Source: Microbacterium hydrocarbonoxydans (GTDB lineage: Bacteria > Actinomycetota > Actinomycetes > Actinomycetales > Microbacteriaceae). Taken from it: DNA of 38,134 nt. Shown here in pieces: positions 30,961 to 38,069 of the stretch (the stretch's first letter is position 1; each line of letters starts with the position of its first letter). The position numbers and the translations under genes are program-made. Under the pieces are notes generated by a model. It did no database searches. It was not told the origin of the DNA and was given only the letters and a program-made list of their open reading frames with translations. The DNA is taken from the NCBI RefSeq assembly GCF_023715885.1, contig NZ_JAMBOY010000009.1, forward strand, positions 1-38,134. The letters are read 5' to 3'.

Positions 30961-32376
30961 ATGGAATGGCTCGACCCGCTCGCACTGTCCCGATGGCAGT
31001 TCGGTCTGACGACCGTCTACCACTACCTCTTCGTGCCGCTCACGATCGGCATGGCGCTCGTCGCGGCGATCTTCCAGACCGCGTGGGTGCGCACCGGAAA
31101 GGTGCAGTACCTGCACCTGACGCGCTTCTTCGGCAAGATCTTCCTCATCAACTTCGCCATGGGCGTCGTGACCGGCATCGTGCAGGAGTTCCAGTTCGGC
31201 ATGAACTGGTCGGACTACTCCCGCTTCGTCGGCGACGTGTTCGGCGCCCCGCTGGCGTTCGAGGGTCTGCTCGCGTTCTTCTTCGAGGCCACGTTCATCG
31301 GGCTCTGGATCTTCGGCTGGGACAAGCTCCCGCAGAAGCTGCACCTCGCCACGATCTGGTGCGTCTCGATCGGCAGCATCCTGTCGGCGTACTTCATCAT
31401 CGCCGCGAACGCGTTCATGCAGAACCCGGTCGGCTACGTCTTCAACCCCGAGACCAACCGCGCCGAGCTCACCGACTTCTGGGCGCTGCTGACCAACCCC
31501 GTCGCGCTCGCCGCCTTCCCGCACACGATCTTCGGTGCGCTCATGTTCGCCGCCGGAGTCGTGATCTCGGTGTCGGCGTGGCACCTCGCCCGCGGACAGC
31601 ACTTCGACACCGTGCGCATCTCCCTGAAGTTCGGCCTCTGGGCGATGATCGTCTCGACCGCCGGCGTCGTGCTCACGGGCGACCAGCTGGGCCTCGCGAT
31701 GTACGCCGCGCAGCCGATGAAGATGGCCGCGGCCGAGGCCACGTTCAACACGGTCTGCGGGCCGGACGCCTCCTTCAGTCTCTTCACGCTCGGCACCCCT
31801 GACGGCAGCTCCGAGCTGTTCAGCATCCGCGTGCCGTACCTGCTGTCGCTCCTGTCGACCCACACGTTCGACGCGTGCGTGCACGGCATCAACGACCTGA
31901 ACGCCGAGTACGCGACGACCTTCGCCGACACCGGCCTCACCGAGTTCGCGCCGATCCTCTGGGTCACGTACTGGGCGTTCCGCTGGATGATCGGTCTCGG
32001 CATGGCCGCCGGCCTCGTCGCCGTCGTCGGCCAGTGGCTGACCCGCAAGGGCGCCAAGAAGCCGCCGGCGCCATGGATGTGGAAGCTCGCGATCTGGTCG
32101 TTCCCGCTCGCGCTCGCCGCCAACATCATGGGCTGGGTCTTCACCGAGATGGGTCGCCAGCCGTGGATCGTCTTCGGTCTCATGACCACCCGTGACGGCG
32201 TCTCGCCGGGTGTCACCGGGGTCGACGTGCTGATCTCTCTCGTCGCGTTCACCGCGATCTACGCCGCCCTCGCGGTCGTCGAGGTGCGCCTGATCGTCAA
32301 GGCTGCGCAGAAGGGTCCGGACACCGACGAGCAACCCCACGAGGAGACGGCCCAGCTGCCGTCGGTCGTGTACTGA
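30961..32376 (+). CDS. cydA: cytochrome bd ubiquinol/menaquinol oxidase subunit I
   Basis: The haem-bearing subunit of the high-affinity terminal oxidase, which reduces O2 to water with quinol electrons in the cytoplasmic membrane. It is 471 aa, the short-Q-loop form. Haem ligands are visible as His21 in VYHYLFVPLTIG, the His in AAFPHTIFGALMF and the Met in AFRWMIGLGMA; the quinol loop starts at LTGDQLGLAMYAAQPMKM, and EMGRQPWIVFG is the family signature. AGAAGGAG precedes the ATG. It heads the operon cydA-cydB-cydD-cydC. Confidence 0.98.
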   Translation: MEWLDPLALSRWQFGLTTVYHYLFVPLTIGMALVAAIFQTAWVRTGKVQYLHLTRFFGKIFLINFAMGVVTGIVQEFQFGMNWSDYSRFVGDVFGAPLAFEGLLAFFFEATFIGLWIFGWDKLPQKLHLATIWCVSIGSILSAYFIIAANAFMQNPVGYVFNPETNRAELTDFWALLTNPVALAAFPHTIFGALMFAAGVVISVSAWHLARGQHFDTVRISLKFGLWAMIVSTAGVVLTGDQLGLAMYAAQPMKMAAAEATFNTVCGPDASFSLFTLGTPDGSSELFSIRVPYLLSLLSTHTFDACVHGINDLNAEYATTFADTGLTEFAPILWVTYWAFRWMIGLGMAAGLVAVVGQWLTRKGAKKPPAPWMWKLAIWSFPLALAANIMGWVFTEMGRQPWIVFGLMTTRDGVSPGVTGVDVLISLVAFTAIYAALAVVEVRLIVKAAQKGPDTDEQPHEETAQLPSVVY

Positions 32377-32390
32377 GAGAAGGAGACATC

Positions 32391-33419
32391 ATGGATCTCG
32401 CAACGCTCTGGTTCTTCATCGTCGCCTTCTTCTTCGTCGGCTACTTCGTGCTCGACGGGTTCGACTTCGGCGTCGGCATGTCGCTGCCGTTCCTCGGCAA
32501 GGACGACGTCTCGCGCCGCCAGGTCATCAACACGATCGGCCCCGTCTGGGACCTCAACGAGACCTGGGTCATCGTCGCCGGCGCCGTGCTGTTCGCGTCG
32601 TTCCCCGAGTGGTACGCCACTCTGTTCAGCGGCTTCTACCTGCCGCTGCTGCTGATTCTGCTCGCGCTGATCCTGCGCGGCGTGTCGTTCGAGTACCGCC
32701 ATCAGCGAGACGACATCGCCTGGAAGCGCCGCTTCGACCGCATGATCGTGATCGGCTCGGCGGTGCCCGCGCTGCTGTGGGGTGTCGCGTTCGGCAACAT
32801 CGTGCAGGGGGTCGCGTTGAACGCCGACCACGTCTACGTCGGCGGGTTCTACGCGCTGCTCAACCCGTATGCGCTGCTGGTCGGCGTCACGACGCTGCTG
32901 CTGTTCTTCCTGCACGGCGTGCTCTTCGTCGCGCTCAAGACCGACGGGCCCGTGCACGAAGACGCTCATCGCCTCGCGAAGCTCGTCGCCGGACCGACGG
33001 TGCTCGCGGCCGTCGGCACCGTCGTCTGGACGGCGGTCATCGCGATGAACCGCGAGGCTCCGCTGCTGTGGCTGGTGCTCGGCGCCGGTGCGCTCGCGGC
33101 GGTCGCGCTGGTCGCGGCGATCGGGTTCTCGCTGGTGCGCCGTGACGGCTGGGCGTTCGTCTCGGGCATGGTCACCGTGATGCTCGCGGTCGTCATGCTG
33201 TTCGCCGCGCTGTTCCCGTACGTGATGCCGTCGACCATCGACCCGGCCTACAGCCTGACCGTCGCGAACGCGTCGAGCACGCGATATACCCTGGAGATCA
33301 TGAGCTGGACGGCGCTGATCGCGACCCCGCTCGTGCTCGCCTACCAGGCGTGGACATACTGGGTGTTCCGCAAGCGCGTCACCCGCCGTTCGATCGAGGG
33401 GGCTCCGGCGCACGCGTGA
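32391..33419 (+). CDS. cydB: cytochrome bd oxidase subunit II
   Basis: The partner membrane subunit of CydA, 342 aa, with about eight to nine helices. Seen: LWFFIVAFFFVGYFVLDGFD, FDFGVGMSLPFLGKDD, INTIGPVWDLNETWVIVAGA, and FSGFYLPLLLILLALILRGV. These are the standard family landmarks. The ATG follows GAAGGAG and is 14 bases after the cydA stop. A long imperfect hairpin separates it from cydD. Confidence 0.97.
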   Translation: MDLATLWFFIVAFFFVGYFVLDGFDFGVGMSLPFLGKDDVSRRQVINTIGPVWDLNETWVIVAGAVLFASFPEWYATLFSGFYLPLLLILLALILRGVSFEYRHQRDDIAWKRRFDRMIVIGSAVPALLWGVAFGNIVQGVALNADHVYVGGFYALLNPYALLVGVTTLLLFFLHGVLFVALKTDGPVHEDAHRLAKLVAGPTVLAAVGTVVWTAVIAMNREAPLLWLVLGAGALAAVALVAAIGFSLVRRDGWAFVSGMVTVMLAVVMLFAALFPYVMPSTIDPAYSLTVANASSTRYTLEIMSWTALIATPLVLAYQAWTYWVFRKRVTRRSIEGAPAHA

Positions 33420-33431
33420 GTGATCTTCGGG

Positions 33432-33492
33432 GTTCCGGTCGCACTTCGTGCCGCGAGTTCGCGTCGGCGGCGGCACAGACTGCGACCGGAAC
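33432..33492. other. long imperfect hairpin between cydB and cydD
   Basis: GTTCCGGTCGCA (33432-33443) pairs perfectly with TGCGACCGGAAC (33481-33492). Nested inside, GTGCCGC (33448-33454) pairs with GCGGCAC (33470-33476). It occupies most of the 91-bp gap inside the operon and has no T tract. It may stabilise the cydAB portion of the mRNA or partly terminate it, so the oxidase is made in excess over the assembly exporter. Confidence 0.65.
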
Positions 33493-33510
33493 GACGTCTC
33501 GGGGCGACGC

Positions 33511-35121
33511 GTGAAACCCGTCGACATCCGGCTCATCCGGTACGCGAGCGCCGCGCGGGGGTTTCTGCTCCTGTCGGGCGTGATCGGGGTCGTGCAGACG
33601 GCGGTCACGGTCGCGTTCGCCTGGATGCTGACGGATGCTGTGACCGGCGCCCTCGCAGGTCGCGACGTGACGGCATCCCTCCTGTCGCTGCTGGGTCTCG
33701 CGCTGCTGCGCGGAGCGCTCATCGCCGCGTCCGACGCAGCCGGCACCAGGGCGGCGGCAAGGACCGGGATGGAGTTGCGCGCAGCCCTCATCGCGGCGAT
33801 CGGACGACTCGGCCCGGGGTGGCTCGCGCAGCGGAACCGCACCGAGCTCGCCGTCACCGCCGGGCATGGACTCGAAGCGCTCGACGCGTACTTCGCCCGG
33901 TACATCCCGCAGCTCGTTCTCACCGTCACAGCCACCCCGGTGATCCTCGCCGTGATGTGGTGGCAGGACTGGCCGAGCGGACTCACTGCCGCGATCACTC
34001 TGCCGCTGATCCCGCTCTTCCTCATCCTGATCGGCATCGCGACCCGCACCGTGCAGCGCCGCCAGTGGCAGACGCTGCAGCGGCTCGCTGCCCGGTTCGC
34101 CGACACCGTGCAGGGCCTCGCGACGCTCCGGCTGTTCGGACGGGAGCGCCGCGCCGCCGCGCAGATCGAGCAGACCGCCGACGACTATCGACGCGAGACC
34201 ATGAAGGTGCTGCGGTTCTCGTTCCTGTCGGGGTTCGCGATGGAGCTGCTCTCGTCGCTCGCCGTGGCGCTGATCGCGGTGGCGGTCGGGTTCCGCCTCC
34301 TGTCGGGCGACCTGTCGCTCGAGGTCGGGCTGTTCGTGCTGCTGCTCGCCCCGGAGGCGTTCCTGCCGATCCGCCAGGTCGGGGTGCAGTTCCACGCCGC
34401 CGCCGAGGGCGTGGCGGCGACCGAGGACGTGTTCGCGGTGCTCGACGAGGCGGGCGCTGGCCCCGGGTCGCCGCGAGAGGAGCGCAGCGACGAGACGAGA
34501 CGCGCCGCAGGCCCGCTGATCGTCACCGACCTGCGCGTGCGCGATCTCCCGCCCGTCACCTTCACCGCGGCCCCCGGCACGGTCACGCTCATCGAGGGAC
34601 CGAGCGGATCCGGCAAATCCAGTCTGCTCGCCGCGCTGCGCGGCGCCGTCCCGTTCGAAGGTGCCGCCGCCCTCGGGGGCATCGACGTTCGTGGGCTGTC
34701 GCCCGCCGCCTGGCTGGCCTGGGCGGGACAGCGCCCGCAGCTGAGCCGCGGAACGATCGCCGAGAACGTGTCTCTCGGGGACGCGGAACCCGACGCCGAC
34801 GGCATCCGTCACGCGCTCGCGTCCGCGTGCGCCGACGATCTCGACCCCGCGCTGGAGCTCGGGGTGCAGGGAAGCGGACTCTCGGGCGGGCAGGCGCAGC
34901 GCGTCGCGGTCGCGCGGGCGCTGTACCGGCACTCGCGGCGACTGGACGCGGTGCTCGCCCTCGACGAGCCGTCGAGCGCGCTCGACGCCCAGACCGAGCA
35001 GCGGCTCTGGGACTCGCTGCGCGAGCGGGCGGATGCCGGAGCCACCGTGCTCGTCGTGTCGCATCGGCGCTCGGCCCGGCGCATCGCCGACCAGGTCGTC
35101 GAGTTGGGGGTGCGCGTATGA
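33511..35121 (+). CDS. cydD: CydD, ABC exporter subunit for cytochrome bd assembly
   Basis: One half of the heterodimeric CydDC exporter, which is needed to assemble cytochrome bd and has been linked to thiol and haem handling. It is 536 aa: membrane domain (about residues 12-310, with LIRYASAARGFLLLSGVIGV and RFADTVQGLATLRLFGRERR), then an ATPase with Walker A EGPSGSGKSSLLAAL, signature GLSGGQAQRVAVARALYR and Walker B AVLALDEPSSALDAQ. The GTG at 33511 is preferred because it leads into VKPVDIRLIRYAS; the in-frame ATG at 33448 falls inside the hairpin. The linker between domains (EERSDETRR, about 323-331) is encoded by a copy of the palindromic repeat found elsewhere in the window. Confidence 0.95.
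   Translation: MKPVDIRLIRYASAARGFLLLSGVIGVVQTAVTVAFAWMLTDAVTGALAGRDVTASLLSLLGLALLRGALIAASDAAGTRAAARTGMELRAALIAAIGRLGPGWLAQRNRTELAVTAGHGLEALDAYFARYIPQLVLTVTATPVILAVMWWQDWPSGLTAAITLPLIPLFLILIGIATRTVQRRQWQTLQRLAARFADTVQGLATLRLFGRERRAAAQIEQTADDYRRETMKVLRFSFLSGFAMELLSSLAVALIAVAVGFRLLSGDLSLEVGLFVLLLAPEAFLPIRQVGVQFHAAAEGVAATEDVFAVLDEAGAGPGSPREERSDETRRAAGPLIVTDLRVRDLPPVTFTAAPGTVTLIEGPSGSGKSSLLAALRGAVPFEGAAALGGIDVRGLSPAAWLAWAGQRPQLSRGTIAENVSLGDAEPDADGIRHALASACADDLDPALELGVQGSGLSGGQAQRVAVARALYRHSRRLDAVLALDEPSSALDAQTEQRLWDSLRERADAGATVLVVSHRRSARRIADQVVELGVRV
34477..34500 (+). repeat. palindromic repeat family, copy inside cydD
   Basis: The 22 bases at 34477-34498 (beginning GAGGAGCGCAGCGACGAG) are identical to 36828-36849 in the intergenic repeat after cydC. 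In cydD they are read in frame as EERSDETR in the linker between the membrane and ATPase domains. Confidence 0.75.
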
Positions 35122-36794
35122 GCAGCATCCGGTCCGAATCGCGCGCGCTGCACATCCGCGAGGTTCTGCGCCTCGCGCAGCCGCCGCTCCTGCGCTTCCT
35201 GCCGGGGCTGATCTGGGGCGTGCTGTCGGCCGGCGCCGCGGTGAGTCTGCTCGCGGTGAGCGGCTGGCTGATCGTCAGCGCGTCGATCGTCGACTCGCTC
35301 GTGCCCCTCTCGATCGCGGTCGTCGGCGTGCGGTTCTTCGCCGTGACGCGCGCCGTCACCCGGTACCTCGAACGTCTGAGCGGCCACGACGCCGCGCTGC
35401 GTCAGCTCGCCGCGACCCGCGCCGACATGGTCCGGCGGCTCACGCCGCTGTCTCCCGCCGGGCTCGGCCGCACCGACCACGGGCGGGTGCTGTCCGCCCT
35501 CGTCGACGACGTCGAGAACCTGCAGAATCTGCCGCTGCGGGTGGTGCAGCCGTTGGCCGTGTCGGGCGTCGTCGCACTGGGCGCCGTCGGGTTCCTGCTG
35601 TTCGTCTCGGTGCCGGCGGCTCTGACGCTCGCGGTCTGTCTCGTGATCGCCGCGCTCGCCGCGGTCGGCCTCGGCTGGCTGTTCGGCTCGCGGGCCGAAG
35701 CCGTCGTGTCGACCCGCCGCGGCGACCTCACCGCCGCGCTCACCGACTACATCGGCGGACTCGACGTGCTGCTCGCCTACGGTGCCGAGCCGCAGGCGCG
35801 GGAGCGTGTGCGGGAGGCGGATGCCGCGCTGCGACGCGCCGTCGGTCGAGCCTCGCTCGCGCAGGCTGTCGCCGCGGGAGTCGTGTCGGCCGTGGCGGGT
35901 GCGGCATCCGTCTGGGCGCTCGCGGCCGCCGCCCCCGGCCTGGTCTCCGGCGCGATCGACGGTCCGTGGCTTGCGGTGGCCGTGCTCGTGCCCATGGTGG
36001 TGTTCGAGGTGTTCGGGGCGGTGCCGATCGCCGCGGCATCCTGGCGCAGCGTTCGCGCGAGCGCCGAGCGCATCGTCGACGTGCTTCCCGACCGGATGCC
36101 GGAGCAGCTGCGTTCCGACGACGGAGCGGACACCGAGGTCGACGGGACGCCTACGCTGCGTTTGCACGGTGTGCGGGCGGAGTGGCCGGGCGGCGCGCCC
36201 GCGCTGCGCGGGGTCGACCTCGAGCTGCGGCCGGGGGAGCGTGTGCTGGTCTCGGGACCGAGTGGTGCGGGAAAGAGCTCGCTCGCCGCCGTGCTCGTGG
36301 GATTCCTGCGTGCGGAGGGGACGTACACGGTCGGCGGCATCGATGCGTCGGCGCTGTCGGGCGAGGCGCTGCGACGCACGATCGGGCTGTGCGAGCAGAG
36401 CCCGCAGCTGTTCGACGAGGACATCCGTCAGAACCTGCTGTTCGCGCGAGACACCGCGACCGACGACGAGCTCCTCGCCGTGCTCGACCGGGTCGGGCTG
36501 GGGGAGTGGGTGCGCGAGCGCGGCGGATTGGATGCCCGGGTCGGCGATCGCGGCGGCCTCGTGTCGGGCGGTCAGGCCCAGCGCATCGCTCTGGCGCGGG
36601 CCCTGCTGCGCGGCTTCCCTGTCCTGGTGCTCGACGAGCCGACCGCGGGCGTGGACCCGGACGCCTCGGACGCCCTGCTCGCGGACCTGCTCGGAGCGGC
36701 GGGGGAGCAGTCGGTGCTGCTCATCTCGCACGTCGCTCCGCCGGCCGGGTCGGTCGATCGGGTCGTGCGGCTGGAGGACGGCCGTACCGTCTGA
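35118..36794 (+). CDS. cydC: CydC, ABC exporter subunit for cytochrome bd assembly
   Basis: The second half of CydDC, 558 aa. Membrane domain about residues 15-330 (LPGLIWGVLSAGAAVSLLAV, YLERLSGHDAALRQLAATRA, ALTDYIGGLDVLLAYGAEPQ); ATPase domain with Walker A GPSGAGKSSLAAVL, Q-loop region LCEQSPQLFDEDI, signature GLVSGGQAQRIALARALL and Walker B LVLDEPTAGVDPD. The signature begins VSGGQ, a mild variation of LSGGQ. The start overlaps the cydD stop (ATGA), so the subunits are coupled. The operon ends in the palindromic repeat at 36817. Confidence 0.96.
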   Translation: MSSIRSESRALHIREVLRLAQPPLLRFLPGLIWGVLSAGAAVSLLAVSGWLIVSASIVDSLVPLSIAVVGVRFFAVTRAVTRYLERLSGHDAALRQLAATRADMVRRLTPLSPAGLGRTDHGRVLSALVDDVENLQNLPLRVVQPLAVSGVVALGAVGFLLFVSVPAALTLAVCLVIAALAAVGLGWLFGSRAEAVVSTRRGDLTAALTDYIGGLDVLLAYGAEPQARERVREADAALRRAVGRASLAQAVAAGVVSAVAGAASVWALAAAAPGLVSGAIDGPWLAVAVLVPMVVFEVFGAVPIAAASWRSVRASAERIVDVLPDRMPEQLRSDDGADTEVDGTPTLRLHGVRAEWPGGAPALRGVDLELRPGERVLVSGPSGAGKSSLAAVLVGFLRAEGTYTVGGIDASALSGEALRRTIGLCEQSPQLFDEDIRQNLLFARDTATDDELLAVLDRVGLGEWVRERGGLDARVGDRGGLVSGGQAQRIALARALLRGFPVLVLDEPTAGVDPDASDALLADLLGAAGEQSVLLISHVAPPAGSVDRVVRLEDGRTV

Positions 36795-36816
36795 GGCCGC
36801 GGTGTCCATCTCCACA

Positions 36817-36909
36817 GGTCGTTGAGCGAGGAGCGCAGCGACGAGACGAAACGCCGGGAGGTTCCGCGGGGTGTGGCGCGTTTCGTCTCGCTCCGCTCGC
36901 TCAACGACC
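36817..36909. repeat. palindromic repeat family, copy C (both arms)
   Basis: The left arm (36817-36854; opens GGTCGTTGAGCGAGGAGC) and right arm (36875-36909; opens GGCGCGTTTCGTCTCGCTCC) are inverted copies with small differences around a 20-base centre. It lies between the convergent cydC and oxygenase genes and can form a long hairpin on either strand, so it may act as a bidirectional terminator. Confidence 0.8.
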
Positions 36910-36918
36910 GGGGGGCCG

Positions 36919-37695
36919 TCAGACGTTCAGGTCGGCGCGGGGCTCCATGACGATGCCCTGCGCCTCGAACGCGCGGCGGCGCTCCTCGATGCGGCGGTGC
37001 AGCTCCACCTGCGCCTCGTCGACGAGGGCGGGGTCGAGGTCCACCGTCGCCGGGTGCGGATCCCCGTGGTTCGCCGCGATGTACGCGTCGAGCTCCGGCC
37101 CGGACGTCCACGACGTGATGAGCGCGAAGCGCGGAGCTGCGCCCCGATGCCACACGGCGTGCCAGAAGCGCTGCGTGTCGACGATGATCCGCGAGCCCGC
37201 GGGCAGCGGCAGCCGGATCTCGGTGGCGGGGTCGAAGCGGTCGGAGCGGAGCAGCAGCAGCGAGTCGGGGTCGTCGGTGAGGTTGTAGTACCCGCGCACG
37301 ACCCAGCCGGTGCCGTCGTCGTTGAGGCGGTTGTTGTCGTCCTGATGCAGGTTGTAGACAGCATCCGCGTACGTGTTCGGCTGCAGCTCGATGACGCGGC
37401 AGCGCCCGACCCCGGCACCGGGTTCGAGCGCCCGTGCCTGCAGGGTCGGTGCGATCGCCACCTGCGACGGCACCCACACCCCGTCCTTGTCGGTGCGGGG
37501 AGGGGTGTGGTTCCAGAATCCGTTGCACTCGATGTCGCCGGCGTAGGTCGCGAGCGGGGCGAACCGCGTGATGCCCGACGAGCGCCAGCCGATGTACTGC
37601 AGATCGAGCCATTCGGCGGGGTCGGACGCCTGGTCATGATCGTCGAGGACCACGTACCCGGTCGCGGCGAGAGCCTCGGACGTGATGAAAGCCAT
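36919..37695 (-). CDS. putative 2-oxoglutarate/Fe(II)-type oxygenase, iron-regulated
   Basis: A 258-aa cytoplasmic protein that I cannot assign to a named family. It shows the pattern of a non-haem Fe(II) oxygenase: His117-Gln-Asp119 (YNLHQDDNNRLNDDGTGWVV) as an HxD pair, a distal His about 60 residues later (QRFWHAVWHRG, His179 or His183), and Arg189 (PRFALITSW) where the 2-oxoglutarate-binding Arg would be. The C-terminus is a charged helix. The ATG at 37695 is chosen because it follows the promoter region directly; the upstream in-frame ATG at 37785 would cross the iron box. A DtxR-type box 17 bases upstream suggests induction by iron starvation, so a role in siderophore or metal metabolism is possible but unproven. 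Confidence 0.75.
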   Translation of the reverse strand: MAFITSEALAATGYVVLDDHDQASDPAEWLDLQYIGWRSSGITRFAPLATYAGDIECNGFWNHTPPRTDKDGVWVPSQVAIAPTLQARALEPGAGVGRCRVIELQPNTYADAVYNLHQDDNNRLNDDGTGWVVRGYYNLTDDPDSLLLLRSDRFDPATEIRLPLPAGSRIIVDTQRFWHAVWHRGAAPRFALITSWTSGPELDAYIAANHGDPHPATVDLDPALVDEAQVELHRRIEERRRAFEAQGIVMEPRADLNV

Positions 37696-37711
37696 GTGCG
37701 CACCCTCCCGT

Positions 37712-37725
37712 TTAGGCAATCCTAA
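37712..37725 (-). promoter_or_regulatory. DtxR/IdeR-type iron box
   Basis: TTAGG-CAAT-CCTAA has the half-sites and the 4-base spacing of the DtxR consensus (TTAGGTTAGCCTAA), followed by further matching bases CC. It lies 17 bases before the oxygenase ATG, where bound repressor would block transcription when iron is plentiful. Confidence 0.72.
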
Positions 37726-37794
37726 CCAGGATGCGGTGGCGACGCAGGGACCCGGCGGCCGGACAAAACCGCGGTTCCTCGGCATCCTCGTCGA

Positions 37795-37845
37795 GTTGAC
37801 GCCTCTTGCCGCAATCCCGCAGGGATTGCGGCATCAGGTGCCAAC
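37795..37845. other. hairpin between the oxygenase promoter and tRNA-Ser
   Basis: TGCCGCAATCCC-GCA-GGGATTGCGGCA (37807-37833) is a perfect 12-bp stem. Flanks GTTGACGCCT and AGGTGCCAAC extend it imperfectly. It lies between divergently transcribed units and no gene ends here, so it is not an obvious terminator. Confidence 0.55.
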
Positions 37846-37902
37846 TGGAGCGGAGGAAGGATGCCGTCACCGCCCCGATTCGCGCCGCAGCGCGCGGTGT
37901 CG

Positions 37903-37908
37903 TAAGCT
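37903..37908 (+). promoter_or_regulatory. -10 box of tRNA-Ser
   Basis: TAAGCT ends 7 bases before the first base of the mature tRNA, leaving almost no 5' leader. Confidence 0.45.
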
Positions 37909-37915
37909 AGTCGGC

Positions 37916-38006
37916 GGTGACGTGTCCGAGCGGCCGAAGGTGCAACTCTCGAAAAGTTGTGTAGGGTAACCCCCTACCGTGGGTTCAAATCCCACCGTCA
38001 CCGCCA
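37916..38006 (+). tRNA. tRNA-Ser, anticodon CGA
   Basis: A complete class II tRNA. Acceptor GGTGACG pairs with CGTCACC; anticodon stem CAACT/AGTTG with loop CTCGAAA, anticodon CGA at 37950-37952, reading UCG; long variable arm GTAGGG/CCCTAC as in tRNA-Ser; T arm GTGGGTTCAAATCCCAC. Discriminator G and an encoded CCA end at 38006. An IS element begins just beyond the 3' end. Confidence 0.97.
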
Positions 38007-38029
38007 TTGTGATGTCTCAGGACATCGTG

Positions 38030-38069
38030 AACGGCTGAACCCCCGGTTTCGGGGGTTCAGCCGTTTTTT
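38030..38069 (+). terminator. intrinsic terminator inside the IS end
   Basis: A 15-bp perfect stem (38030-38044 with 38051-38065) with loop GGTTTC, followed by a T tract on the plus strand. It is oriented to stop transcripts coming from tRNA-Ser, and it overlaps the transposase stop codon (38057-38059). Confidence 0.85.

Noticed and set aside
33420..35117. N-terminal 566-residue extension of the cydC frame (1124 aa in all)
   Set aside because: This part lies in a shifted frame over cydD and is Arg/Ala-rich nonsense. CydC starts at 35118, coupled to the cydD stop.
32259..36815. Long reverse-strand frames (561-668 aa) opposite cydB, cydD and cydC
   Set aside because: They arise from high GC at third positions; they are rich in Arg, Gln and His and match no family.
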